Counted from the stretch's first letter, positions 7,483-15,948 are shown. The stretch is 34,667 nt of DNA from Myxococcales bacterium (GCA_012513515.1 JAAZCA010000036.1:73045-107711); one strand, 5' to 3'. Numbers and translations: made by a program. The notes: generated from the sequence alone by a model not told the origin.

Positions 7483-7962
7483 ATGGATTTCAGGACCTGT
7501 TCCAGGGGAAGGGTTTTTATGGCGAGGTTCGATGCCGGGGAGGATCTCCTATCTTCCCTTGAGCGATTTGCCAAAGAAAACAAAATTTCGGCTGGGCATT
7601 TTTCGGTAATAGGAGGGCTGAAGAAACTTTCTTACGGGTTGCTCGGAAAGGGCGGCCACAAGGTTTTGAAATATGAGGCGGAGAGGTGCTTCGAGATCCT
7701 TCCGACCTTCGGCAACATCACTCTAAAAGACGGGGAGGTCATGATTCACGCTCATATAGCCGCAGCGGATGAAGATGAAGGCGTCCTGCGGGGTGGACAT
7801 CTCTCCGAGGGATGCGAGATATACCCGTTTGCAGAGGTAGTGATAGAGGAGCTTTCTCCGCCGGTATATAGAAGCTACAACAGCGCTATAAATCTGTGGC
7901 CGCTGAATTTTAAGGCGACATCGGAGAATAGTTTTTTGTCGGAAAGAGAAGTTTCAAAATGA
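7483..7962 (+). CDS. PPC/DUF296 domain protein
   Basis: A 159-residue protein made almost wholly of a PPC (DUF296) domain. These small trimeric proteins are found alone in bacteria and fused to AT-hook DNA-binding proteins in plants. Typical features are an opening strand GRVFMARFDAGEDLLSSLE, then ISAGHFSVIGGLKKLSYG, and the metal-site-like histidines in MIHAHIAAADEDEGVLRGGH. The biochemical role of bacterial members is poorly known. The ATG at 7483 is chosen because GGAGGAG lies just upstream; a TTG at 7459 would be before that site. Its last bases overlap the hydF start by four, so the two are translationally coupled, which hints at a shared process. Confidence 0.88.
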   Translation: MDFRTCSRGRVFMARFDAGEDLLSSLERFAKENKISAGHFSVIGGLKKLSYGLLGKGGHKVLKYEAERCFEILPTFGNITLKDGEVMIHAHIAAADEDEGVLRGGHLSEGCEIYPFAEVVIEELSPPVYRSYNSAINLWPLNFKATSENSFLSEREVSK

Positions 7963-9218
7963 TCGTAGATCGCGACCACATAGGTTTTTTCGGAAAGATG
8001 AATTCCGGCAAAAGCACGCTGATGAATCTCATTACGCAGCAGTGCACTTCGATAGTCGACGATACTCCGGGGACCACCGCCGATACGAAATTTTCCGCCT
8101 GTGAAATTCATGGCCTGGGTCCTGTGAAATTGTATGACACTGCAGGTATAGACGAGAGGGCCGCGCTTGGCGAAAAGAAGAGGGCTAAGGTTTTTTCCGA
8201 CCTCAAGGAATGCGATCTGGTTGTGTTGGTTGTAAATCCGGCTACGCAGGATTTCTCCCCCGAAAACGAGCTGCTCGAATTTGCGCGCGATCACGACAAA
8301 CAGGTTATCATATTCTATAACCTATTCAGTGAAGGTGACCGTGCCAGCGTACGTACGGCTGCCGCTGGCATGCCTCTTTCGATGTTCTACAAGAACATAG
8401 CGATAGATGCGAAGGACGATGCTTCGAGGATTCCAGTCATCGATTTCATCAGAGAGAATTTCGAGTCTAAAAATTTCAAGGTTGATCTGTTGCCAAACGT
8501 GGTGCGGGACGGTTTTTACATTCTCAACATACCGATGGATGTTGAAACCCCGGGCGGAAGGTATCTTCGTCCGCAAGCTATGTGCGAGGAATTCATTACC
8601 CGCAACTGGGCTTTTCCGGTTTCATACAGGATGGATCTCGCATCCGCGCGCAGCCACGACCCCGAGGTCGTTGCTGCCGAGCGAGGCAGGTTTGACAAAT
8701 TAATTGCTGGGCTTGGGAAAAAGCCTGAACTCGTCATCACCGATTCTCAAGCGATGGATGTCGCAGGGAAATGGGTTCCTAAAGATATTCTTATCACGAC
8801 ATTTTCCATAGTGATGATCAACTACATGAGCCGCGGGCGCCTCAAGGCCTTCGTCAACGGCGCGCTATCGATAGGTAAGCTGAAAAGTGGCGACAAGATT
8901 TTGATAGTGGAGGCCTGCAATCATTCTCGTGTTGGGGAGGATATCGGCACGGTGCAGATACCAAATTATCTTTCGCATAACTTCCCGGGTGTCATAGTTG
9001 AGCATAATTTCGGCCGCGAATTTCAGCAAAATTCCACACTTTCGCAATATTCGCTCATAATCCACTGCGGCGGTTGCATGATAAGCTCGCAGAAGCTCGC
9101 CGCCAGAATGCGAGATCTCGATGCCCTCGGAGTTCCATACACCAACTACGGCCTCTTTCTTTCGTACATGCAGGGCGAGGATGTCATGCTAAGGGTCGTA
9201 AAGCCTTTTAGCCTGTAG
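7959..9218 (+). CDS. hydF: [FeFe]-hydrogenase H-cluster maturation GTPase HydF
   Basis: A 419-residue protein with the three-part HydF layout. The N-terminal GTPase domain has a P-loop GKMNSGKS at residues 12-19, switch threonines in PGTTADT and DTAGID. A dimerisation region follows. The C-terminal iron-sulfur domain has ligand pattern C320-x-H322, 46 residues, then H369-C370-x-x-C373, matching the family signature CxH-x46-53-HCxxC. HydF is the scaffold that receives the diiron subcluster built by HydE and HydG and passes it to apo-hydrogenase HydA. None of those partners is in this window; the only coupled gene is the PPC-domain protein upstream (ATGA overlap). hydE, hydG and hydA may be elsewhere in the genome. 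Confidence 0.95.
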   Translation: MIVDRDHIGFFGKMNSGKSTLMNLITQQCTSIVDDTPGTTADTKFSACEIHGLGPVKLYDTAGIDERAALGEKKRAKVFSDLKECDLVVLVVNPATQDFSPENELLEFARDHDKQVIIFYNLFSEGDRASVRTAAAGMPLSMFYKNIAIDAKDDASRIPVIDFIRENFESKNFKVDLLPNVVRDGFYILNIPMDVETPGGRYLRPQAMCEEFITRNWAFPVSYRMDLASARSHDPEVVAAERGRFDKLIAGLGKKPELVITDSQAMDVAGKWVPKDILITTFSIVMINYMSRGRLKAFVNGALSIGKLKSGDKILIVEACNHSRVGEDIGTVQIPNYLSHNFPGVIVEHNFGREFQQNSTLSQYSLIIHCGGCMISSQKLAARMRDLDALGVPYTNYGLFLSYMQGEDVMLRVVKPFSL

Positions 9219-9225
9219 CGGCAGA

Positions 9226-9299
9226 GGCCGTAAAATATTGACGACATTGGCGACGACGCGATCGGGTTTGGTGAGCCCCTATCTTTACGGCCGGTTTTT
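9226..9299 (+). terminator. Large stem structure with T run after hydF
   Basis: GGCCGTAAA (9226-9234) is perfectly complementary to TTTACGGCC (9284-9292), followed by GGTTTTTC. The 49-base interior holds a smaller hairpin (GGGTT, loop TGGTG, AGCCC). It lies just after the hydF stop. A long-loop terminator is the simplest reading; a structured leader for the next gene is an alternative. Confidence 0.5.
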
Positions 9300-9373
9300 C
9301 TTGGACTTGAAATCGCTCAGACTAAGTATTATATGCAAGCTTATAACTTGCCATTGCTTGAATCGGAGGGGGT

Positions 9374-11827
9374 ATGGTTAAAAAAAGAATTCTAATAGTC
9401 GGCGGGGTCGCCGGCGGGGCGACTGCCGCCGCGAGGCTCAGGCGGCTCTCTGAGGATGACGAGATCGTCATCTTTGAACGCGGGGAATACGTTTCCTTTG
9501 CAAACTGCGGTCTTCCGTATTTCGTGGGTAAAGTTATCAAAAAAGAGGACTCGCTTCTGGTCCAGACCCCCGAAGGCCTGAGAGCCCGCTTTAACATAGA
9601 TGTTAGAATTCTCTCCGAGGTTGTGGCGATAGATCGCGAAAATCACGAGATAGAGGTGAAGGATCTCTCTTCAGGAAAAATTTACAGGGAGAGATACGAC
9701 AAGCTGATACTTTCGCCTGGAGCGAGCCCGATAAGGCCCCCGATGCCAGGCATCGATGACGAGCGCATCTTCACTTTAAGAACTGTGCCTGATGCACGCA
9801 GGATAAAATCCTTCGTAGATGAGAAACTCCCCCGCCGCGCTATAGTCATCGGAGGTGGATTCATCGGCCTCGAGATGGCGGAGAATCTTCACGAACGCGG
9901 TGTGCATGTCACGGTGGTCGAAAAGCTTCCTCAGGTTATGCCTAATCTCGATCCCGAGTTTGCGAACGTCATCACGCAGCATATGAAATTCAAGGGTGTT
10001 AATTTCATCCTTGGCGCGGGCATTTCCGGATTCAAAAGTGGAGATGCTCTCGTGGTCGAATTGGAAAACGGAGAGTCCCTCGAGGCCGAGATGGCGATTC
10101 TGGCGATCGGCGTTCGCCCCGACACGGCATTTGTGGCCAAGGCCGGAATAGACCTCGAGAAAAACGGTGCTATCAAGGTTGATAGTGCGATGCGCACGAA
10201 CGATCCGGATATTTTTGCGGTGGGGGACGCTGTTATCTCCGACAACCCGATAACTGGCGGAAGGTGGGGGATAGCGCTCGCCGGTCCGGCCAATGCACAG
10301 GCGAGAATAGCAGCCAACGTCATAAACGGGATCGAAGATTATTATGATGGTCCGGTTGGGACATCCATACTAAAGATATTTGATCTGGTCGTTGGATCGG
10401 CGGGGTGCACAGAAGGGTATTTGAAACAAAACTCGATTCCCTTTGAAAAGGTGTACACGCACACACCGAACCATGTTGGCTATTATCCGGGGGCTACCCC
10501 TATATCGGTGAAGCTGATCTTTAATCCAAAAGATGGCAGATTGTTGGGTGCGCAGTTTTCAGGGACGAAGGGGATAGATCGCCGCCTTGACGTCGTGGCA
10601 TCCGTCATCAGGATGAAGGGAACGGTCGCAGATCTTACGAGGCTTGATCTCGCCTATGCACCTCCCTTTGGTGCGGCAAAGGATGTCATCAACATAGCCG
10701 GGTATGTCGCTTCAAACGTGATTTCAGGCGATACAAAGATTATGCACTGGAACGACGTGGACGGGGTGAAATCCGATCCTTCATGGGTCATGCTCGACGT
10801 GAGGACCTCCGAGGAATTTTCGCTCGGCACCATACCGGGTGCCATAAATATTCCAGTCGATGAGCTTCGGTCCAGAATTTCAGAACTAAAGTCCGGAAAG
10901 AAGATCCTGTCCTTTTGCCAGGTCGGGTTGCGCGGATATTTGGCCGAGAGGATGCTGCGCCAGCACGCTTTCGACGTGAGAAACCTTTCCGGCGGATACA
11001 AAACCTACACGCAGGCGACTGACAGAGATTCCAGAAACATAACCGCGCCTGCGGAAAATATCGGGAGCGACGATATGCTTCAACCTGTGCCAGATAAATT
11101 GGCTTCCACGCACTTGCTTGATGCCTGCGGTCTTTCATGTCCCGGGCCGATAAAGCGCACTTTTGAAGAGGTTTCGCGCATCTCAGATGGTGAGATTTTG
11201 GAGGTCAGGGCTACCGATCTCGGATTTGCTCAGGACATCAAGTCCTGGTGTGAGAACACCGGAAATGAACTGCTTTCGGTCTCTTCCGATGACGGTGTCA
11301 TCGTTGCGAAGATACGTAAGCGTTCATATGATGAGGTGAGTTCGGCTAGGTCCACAGGTAACGAGAAGAGTATCGTGGTATTTTCCGGCGACATGGACAA
11401 AGTTATGGCGGCATTCGTAATCGCCACCGGTGCTGCCAGCATGGGGCAGAGGGTGAATATGTTTTTTACCTTCTGGGGACTAAATGCCATCAAGAGGCCG
11501 AACCCTCCGGCAGTGAATAAGGATTTTCTATCCCGCATGTTTGGCATGATGATGCCCAAAGGTGCATCTTCGCTGAAGCTCTCAAAGCTCAACATGGGCG
11601 GAGTCGGCACGCGCCTCATGAAATACGTGATGAAATCCAAAAAGGTTGATTCCCTGACCGATATGATATCCACCGCGCGTTCCGCAGGAATCAGGTTTGT
11701 AGCCTGCCAGATGTCGATGGATGTAATGGGGATATCGCGAGATGAGCTGATCGACGACGTTGAAGTGGGCGGGGTTGCCACATTCGTGGCGGATGCCGAC
11801 CGTTCAAATGCAACGCTGTTCATATAG
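9374..11827 (+). CDS. CoA-disulfide reductase / rhodanese / TusA / DsrE-like four-domain fusion
   Basis: An 817-residue fusion. Residues 1 to about 445 are a pyridine nucleotide-disulfide oxidoreductase of the CoA-disulfide reductase/NADH oxidase group: FAD motif GGVAGGATAAARLRR, redox Cys45 in SFANCGLPY, NAD(P) motif GGGFIGLEMAE, and FAD motif FAVGDA. A rhodanese domain follows (VMLDVRTSEEF near 471) with Cys515 in FCQVGLRG. Then a TusA domain has CGLSCPGP (Cys585, Cys589), and a DsrE/DsrF-like domain fills about 663-817. The order suggests that persulfide sulfur is passed along cysteines within one chain, with NAD(P)H-dependent reduction of CoA disulfide, persulfide or polysulfide. This is inferred from the families. 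GGAGGGGG directly precedes the ATG, and a strong terminator follows, so it is probably monocistronic. Confidence 0.93.
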   Translation: MVKKRILIVGGVAGGATAAARLRRLSEDDEIVIFERGEYVSFANCGLPYFVGKVIKKEDSLLVQTPEGLRARFNIDVRILSEVVAIDRENHEIEVKDLSSGKIYRERYDKLILSPGASPIRPPMPGIDDERIFTLRTVPDARRIKSFVDEKLPRRAIVIGGGFIGLEMAENLHERGVHVTVVEKLPQVMPNLDPEFANVITQHMKFKGVNFILGAGISGFKSGDALVVELENGESLEAEMAILAIGVRPDTAFVAKAGIDLEKNGAIKVDSAMRTNDPDIFAVGDAVISDNPITGGRWGIALAGPANAQARIAANVINGIEDYYDGPVGTSILKIFDLVVGSAGCTEGYLKQNSIPFEKVYTHTPNHVGYYPGATPISVKLIFNPKDGRLLGAQFSGTKGIDRRLDVVASVIRMKGTVADLTRLDLAYAPPFGAAKDVINIAGYVASNVISGDTKIMHWNDVDGVKSDPSWVMLDVRTSEEFSLGTIPGAINIPVDELRSRISELKSGKKILSFCQVGLRGYLAERMLRQHAFDVRNLSGGYKTYTQATDRDSRNITAPAENIGSDDMLQPVPDKLASTHLLDACGLSCPGPIKRTFEEVSRISDGEILEVRATDLGFAQDIKSWCENTGNELLSVSSDDGVIVAKIRKRSYDEVSSARSTGNEKSIVVFSGDMDKVMAAFVIATGAASMGQRVNMFFTFWGLNAIKRPNPPAVNKDFLSRMFGMMMPKGASSLKLSKLNMGGVGTRLMKYVMKSKKVDSLTDMISTARSAGIRFVACQMSMDVMGISRDELIDDVEVGGVATFVADADRSNATLFI

Positions 11828-11846
11828 ATACCTGTCTTAAAATCGT

Positions 11847-11881
11847 GCGCCTGTCCGTATATCGGGCAGGCGCTTTTTTTT
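11847..11881 (+). terminator. Intrinsic terminator
   Basis: GCGCCTGTCCG (11847-11857) pairs with CGGGCAGGCGC (11863-11873) with one mismatch, followed by eight T. It closes the fusion-protein gene and separates it from the Tad operon. Confidence 0.95.
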
Positions 11882-11909
11882 AACTCCCAGTAAAGTCTGA
11901 GAAATTTTC

Positions 11910-11925
11910 TGGCATGCGAAGTGCA
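11910..11925 (+). promoter_or_regulatory. Candidate sigma-54 (RpoN) promoter of the Tad operon
   Basis: TGGCATGCGAAGTGCA matches the RpoN consensus TGGCACG-N4-TTGCA at ten of twelve defined positions, with the GG and GC doublets at the correct 10-base spacing. The predicted start is near 11936, just before the pilin gene. The preceding terminator means the pilin needs its own promoter. Confidence 0.7.
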
Positions 11926-11938
11926 ATTCATCTCATTC

Positions 11939-12142
11939 ATGAAAACAAACCTCTTTAAAATGATTCGTAATAGCAGGGGGCAGGCGGCGACGGAGTATAT
12001 GCTGGTCATAGCGGTCGTTGTCCTGGGGCTCGTATCCGCCGCGAGCCACTTCATCCCCGTGTTCAACAGCGCGGTGGCGGGGCTTGCGCACAACGTCGCT
12101 GGATGGCTCACCACCAACCAACAGATGTCAAATCCGCAATGA
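11939..12142 (+). CDS. Flp-type prepilin
   Basis: A 67-residue protein with the form of a Flp/Tad major pilin precursor. A short basic leader ends in RG, and cleavage by the prepilin peptidase would give QAATEYMLVIAVVVLGLV, with Glu at +5 and Tyr at +6 as in Flp pilins, followed by the hydrophobic assembly helix. The start is uncertain. The ATG at 11939 gives a 14-residue leader, but the predicted sigma-54 start site is only three bases upstream of it. The ATG at 11960 would give a seven-residue leader (MIRNSRG) and a 24-base untranslated region. Neither has a clear ribosome binding site. Its stop overlaps the next ATG by four bases. It heads a cluster of Tad genes. Confidence 0.88.
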   Translation: MKTNLFKMIRNSRGQAATEYMLVIAVVVLGLVSAASHFIPVFNSAVAGLAHNVAGWLTTNQQMSNPQ

Positions 12143-12468
12143 GAAGAGGATATCTGAAATGTGGTGCAGGATTCGCGTCGGTGGAGATGATTCTCGCGAT
12201 TCCATTTGTAGCCGCGCTTATCTTCGGCTTTGCGATGATAGTCTCGGCTTCAATAGGTGGGATGACCGATTCGATGCGCTCCTTTTACATTTCAAGAGGG
12301 CGCTCGATGTTCTGTGAGGGGTTTTGTCTCCCCCGGGTGGAGTCCAAGAAAATCCTGCCTTCTTTGCAAGCGCTTCCCCCTGATCTTTCAAATGAAATTC
12401 TAAGGGGAGGAGATACCCCCTCGCCTTACTGCAGATCTTCCGGAGGATATCGCCTGTGTGCGCTATGA
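12139..12468 (+). CDS. TadE-like pseudopilin
   Basis: A 109-residue protein with a TadE-type N-terminus: a short basic leader, GAGFASVEMILAIPFVAALIF, and a single membrane helix with Glu early in it, like the processed pseudopilins of Tad systems. The C-terminal part is Cys- and Pro-containing and poorly conserved. TadE-like proteins are thought to be minor pilins needed for pilus assembly. The ATG at 12139 overlaps the pilin stop (ATGA), so translation is coupled. It is shorter than typical TadE, and there is a second TadE-like gene two positions downstream. Confidence 0.8.
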   Translation: MRRGYLKCGAGFASVEMILAIPFVAALIFGFAMIVSASIGGMTDSMRSFYISRGRSMFCEGFCLPRVESKKILPSLQALPPDLSNEILRGGDTPSPYCRSSGGYRLCAL

Positions 12469-13283
12469 GATTTGGAAATTGCCGCGGCTTTTCGTTCATT
12501 ATGACGATGATGCTGGTTCCTGCTTTCATGGCGGCGCTTTCCGCCGTGGTCCTGATCGGACAGGTATCGATCGCGAAGATGCGTTTGCAGATCGCCGCCG
12601 ACCGCGGTGCCTATATCGGTGCGATGACGCTCGCAAAATCCCTGAACGAAATCGCATCTTCCAACAGAGCGATCCATTCGGCTTTTAAGTCCATAAGAAA
12701 GGATTTTATCGGCGACATGCAGCAGAGCGAGTCCGCCGCAAGAGAAAGGATAGAGAGGTATCAAAGCGAGATCGGGCTCGAGTTTCAAAAGGTCGGCAGA
12801 ATTTTGACTCGAGCTCCCGAGCTCGCCCGCTCGTACGCCCTTGCGGTAGCCATGTCAAACGCCCCTGCATCTGAGTTGGAAGTCATAGTAAAAGCCGATT
12901 TTGCCATATCAGACCGACTCGATCCGGATTTTCAGTGGAGTCGGCTTTCATACGATTTTGTGGAGGGGGGTAATTTTGCCGATCCGGAGGGGGTCGGGCA
13001 CGGCTATTTCGATGCCCTTTCGCATCTGCTCAAAGAACGGCGTTTCGATGGATGGGTTGCGGTCGTCGCGGCGCAGCCTGTCGCGCCTTTGTCTTTGTCC
13101 ACTTCTTACGGCGGAGTTTTTTCTGTGACGGCGACCTCCGCTGCCAAGGCCTACGGCGGATCGATAGTTAATTACGCTATTTCCCACCATGAAGATCGCC
13201 AGTCTATGTCCAATGAAATTCTACCCGACTGGCTGTATAGGGCGGCGATGATTCCTTTTGAGCTGCTTAAGGGAGGGGGATGA
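12456..13283 (+). CDS. TadG-like / TadE-G family pilus assembly protein
   Basis: A 275-residue protein that begins with a basic stretch and one long membrane helix (FSFIMTMMLVPAFMAALSAVVLIG), followed by QVSIAKMRLQIAADRGAYIGAMTLAKSLNEIA. That layout, with Asp-Arg-Gly-Ala/Ala-Ala residues after the helix, is typical of TadG-like Flp assembly proteins. The rest is a periplasmic helical then beta-rich domain with no recognisable von Willebrand domain, unlike full-length TadG. The start is a GTG at 12456, eight bases after GGAGGA; an ATG at 12465 that overlaps the upstream stop is equally plausible. The product is probably membrane-anchored with its bulk in the periplasm. Confidence 0.75.
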   Translation: MCAMRFGNCRGFSFIMTMMLVPAFMAALSAVVLIGQVSIAKMRLQIAADRGAYIGAMTLAKSLNEIASSNRAIHSAFKSIRKDFIGDMQQSESAARERIERYQSEIGLEFQKVGRILTRAPELARSYALAVAMSNAPASELEVIVKADFAISDRLDPDFQWSRLSYDFVEGGNFADPEGVGHGYFDALSHLLKERRFDGWVAVVAAQPVAPLSLSTSYGGVFSVTATSAAKAYGGSIVNYAISHHEDRQSMSNEILPDWLYRAAMIPFELLKGGG

Positions 13284-13624
13284 TGAGGTTTTCTTTTGGT
13301 GAGGAGGGCTTTGCGGCTCTGGAGATAGCGGTGGCGGCTCCGCTCGCCGCGCTCTTCATAGTCATTGTCATGCAGTTCGCCGGTATCTTTCATGCAGCCA
13401 TGAAAAATATCTCGGATGCGAATCTCGAAAGCTCGCTCGCCGCGCAGAAGTGGGAGATCGCCAATGCGCTCAATGGGATGAATAGGCCGTGCATCGAACG
13501 TTCAGGGGCGGACCGCTATAATTCGCGGAATTTGCGCATACCGACAGGAGTCGGTGACTCAGTTCTTCAAACATTCACGGGTCAGGGGGTTCTCCTCTAT
13601 TATGAAGATATCTGCGATGATTGA
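13280..13624 (+). CDS. Second TadE-like pseudopilin
   Basis: A 114-residue protein with the TadE pattern: basic start, GEEGFAALEIAVAAPLAALFIVIVMQFAG with Glu five residues after the probable cleavage glycine, then a short helical and polar region. It is distinct in sequence from the TadE-like protein at 12139. Its ATG overlaps the previous stop by four bases, and the cpaB gene starts inside its 3' end. Having two TadE-like proteins plus a TadG-like protein is common in Tad loci, where they form a minor-pilin set. Confidence 0.8.
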   Translation: MMRFSFGEEGFAALEIAVAAPLAALFIVIVMQFAGIFHAAMKNISDANLESSLAAQKWEIANALNGMNRPCIERSGADRYNSRNLRIPTGVGDSVLQTFTGQGVLLYYEDICDD

Positions 13625-14432
13625 GTTTCTCAGAAAAAATAAAGGGATTGCTGTTCCCGCTATAGCGGCCCTGGTCGCAGCTTTTTTGGCGATGGGACAT
13701 ATCGAACGAAAGGAGCGCGAGCTGCTGGGTTTTGCCGAACCTGTCGAAGTTATAACGGCTTCGGAGGATATCAAGGCGGGGGATATGATATCGATCTCTG
13801 CGATAACCCGCGCTTCAGTTCCCAGAAAATTTCTCACCCCGCGTCCAATTTTCAATATTGTTGAAGCTGTGGGAAGGGTCGCGGCGGTGACAATACCCGA
13901 AGGGTCTCAGATATCGCAGACCTTTCTGCTGCCTGAAGGGGAGATTCCTCTCTCATCGATAATTCCGGACGGAATGCGCTTGGTCACACTCCCGCTGCCG
14001 GAGTCCTACGGCCAGATGTATATTTCAAGAGGGGATCGCGTCGATCTTATCGCTACTTTCGATCTCAAGGAAAACGGATCTGCAAAGGGAGCCTCGTTCC
14101 ATCTCGTCGAGGGCGCATTGGTTGTTGCGGCCGGGGATAGAAATGATCATTCGGTTTCGCCACGTCCGAAACAAAAGGAGGCAGGGATGTTCGGTGGGAT
14201 TAATGGCATCACTTCAGAAAGGGGAACGAAATCGATCTCGATAGCGGTTGCCCCGGGGGATGACAGCAAAATCTATTTTGCCTCCCACTTTGGAGAACTT
14301 TCTTTTTCCCTTCGGCCTATGGGCGATTCGGAGGATTTCGAAAGCTCCCCGGCCACCATAGAGTCAATCGCAGGAAAGTTTCATGAATTGAATGAGAGGG
14401 GAGTCCGGTTTAAGGAATTTCGTGGGAGATGA
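13602..14432 (+). CDS. cpaB: Flp pilus assembly protein CpaB/RcpC
   Basis: A 276-residue protein with an N-terminal membrane helix (IAVPAIAALVAAFLAMGHI) and then a SAF-type domain (PVEVITASEDIKAGDMISISAITRASVPRKF), followed by IPEGSQISQTFLLP and a periplasmic domain with SISIAVAPGDDSKIYFASHFGELSFSLRP. These are the features of CpaB/RcpC, an inner-membrane-linked periplasmic protein that works with the secretin in Tad systems. Two ATG codons, 13602 and 13617, are possible, and both overlap the end of the upstream gene; I give the longer form without strong preference. The secretin gene starts one base after its stop codon. Confidence 0.88.
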   Translation: MKISAMIEFLRKNKGIAVPAIAALVAAFLAMGHIERKERELLGFAEPVEVITASEDIKAGDMISISAITRASVPRKFLTPRPIFNIVEAVGRVAAVTIPEGSQISQTFLLPEGEIPLSSIIPDGMRLVTLPLPESYGQMYISRGDRVDLIATFDLKENGSAKGASFHLVEGALVVAAGDRNDHSVSPRPKQKEAGMFGGINGITSERGTKSISIAVAPGDDSKIYFASHFGELSFSLRPMGDSEDFESSPATIESIAGKFHELNERGVRFKEFRGR

Positions 14433-14433
14433 G

Positions 14434-15948
14434 ATGCATAGGCGGTTTAAAATTTTTATTACGTTGTTCCTCATCGGTTTCGGGTTATCATCGGAAGCTG
14501 GAGTTTCCGATGCTTCCGATCTGCCGGAGATCATGACCCTCGTCAGGGGACAATCCAGGACCATGAATCTTGAATATGAGGTCGGCGACGTAGCGATAGC
14601 CGACAACAGATGCTGCGACTTCCAGGTCTCAACCGATAGAAAAAACCTATATCTCTCGGCGAAGGATCGAGGTGAGACCTCTTTGACTGTTTGGGATTCG
14701 TCAGGTGAGAAACGCGACGAGTTCAGGATCAGAGTCGTTGTAAGTACTCTGAAAGATATCCTGGATGCCGCTACCGAGAGATTCGGCTCCCTTGATGGAG
14801 TCAGGATTGAGATCAGAAATGGCAGGGTTGAGATAGAGGGAGAGGTGGCTGATCCTCGTGAGTTTAGAGAAATAGAGTCGTTTTCATCACGCGATTCGAA
14901 CGTAAAAAATTCCACGCGGTTGTCTGAAAAATTGATAGGCAGGAGGGCTCAGCTGATCGAGGAGAGCATAGGGATCCATGGAGTTAGGGCGCGCCCGATG
15001 AGGGACAAGATACTTCTCGAGGGGGTTATCTATGGCGAAGCGGATCGAAAGAAGGCCCTTGAGATAGCATCCCTTTACTCCGATGAAATTGTGGATCTCC
15101 TGGAGGTGAGGGATGTCGGGCGCAGGATCGGCGATGGCGAGTTGGTCGAGCTGGAATTTCACATGATGGAGGTTAAGAAGGGGGCCCTGCGCGAACTTGG
15201 GCTTAGCTGGGCTCCGGGCGCCGTACCAAGTGGTGGCTCTGGCAACGGTTCGTTTGGCGGGGATGGAATTCTTTCCTCGATAGGTGATCTGGGAAGGTCG
15301 GTTTTGGGTTTTGTCTTTCAGTTTATACCGAAACTCAAGAGCATACGCGAGCGCGGCGAGGGAAGGGTTCTCGAAAATTCATCGGTGGTTATAAAAAGCG
15401 GCGATGCGGGAGAAATATTCAGCGGCTCCGAAATTCCTTTCTATAGGGATGACGAGGTCGGTTTTAAAAAGGTCGGAATAGAAATAAAGGCTGAGCCGGT
15501 TGTCATTGGAGATTCTGTAGACATAAAGCTCAAGACGACTCTTTCCTCACCTTCTCCCGATATCAGGGGCGCGGTGGATACTCATACCATATCCACGACC
15601 GCGCTTTGTCCGCTGGGATATAGCGTGGTGATAGGAAATATAATCCGCAATGTCGATGTTAAGATGAAAAATCGAGTGCCTCGCGGAATAGACACAAGCT
15701 CGGCTCTGTTTACATTGTTTCTTTCGAGCGATTTTCAATCCAATCGCTCTGAGTTCGTTGTGTTCATCACGCCCAAAAAGGTCAGAGTTCCGTCTCCCGG
15801 CGCCGTTAAGCTTGCTGAATTTCTTTCACTAGAAGAAAAAATAAATTCCGACGCAGAAGGTAAAAGAGGTATCCCGGAGAAATCTGCCTCAGCAAAAAAA
15901 AGGAATCATAAACAGCGGGGTGCGCGCAGGGCAAGGGGGCATAGGTGA
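14434..15948 (+). CDS. cpaC: Tad/Flp pilus secretin CpaC/RcpA
   Basis: A 504-residue outer-membrane secretin. A signal peptide (FKIFITLFLIGFGLSSEAGVSDA) is followed by the pilus N domain (MTLVRGQSRTMNLEYEVGDVAIAD to about residue 105), a BON-like domain (GVRIEIRNGRVEIEGEV) and the secretin core. The core starts with VELEFHMMEVKKGALRELGLSW near residue 235 and includes VVIKSGDAGEIFSGSEIPFY and VFITPKKVRVP. The C-terminal 40 residues are strongly basic, which is unusual. The ATG at 14434 follows GGGAG by good spacing and comes one base after the cpaB stop. The protein would form the outer-membrane channel for the pilus. The gene overlaps the next one by four bases. Confidence 0.92.
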   Translation: MHRRFKIFITLFLIGFGLSSEAGVSDASDLPEIMTLVRGQSRTMNLEYEVGDVAIADNRCCDFQVSTDRKNLYLSAKDRGETSLTVWDSSGEKRDEFRIRVVVSTLKDILDAATERFGSLDGVRIEIRNGRVEIEGEVADPREFREIESFSSRDSNVKNSTRLSEKLIGRRAQLIEESIGIHGVRARPMRDKILLEGVIYGEADRKKALEIASLYSDEIVDLLEVRDVGRRIGDGELVELEFHMMEVKKGALRELGLSWAPGAVPSGGSGNGSFGGDGILSSIGDLGRSVLGFVFQFIPKLKSIRERGEGRVLENSSVVIKSGDAGEIFSGSEIPFYRDDEVGFKKVGIEIKAEPVVIGDSVDIKLKTTLSSPSPDIRGAVDTHTISTTALCPLGYSVVIGNIIRNVDVKMKNRVPRGIDTSSALFTLFLSSDFQSNRSEFVVFITPKKVRVPSPGAVKLAEFLSLEEKINSDAEGKRGIPEKSASAKKRNHKQRGARRARGHR

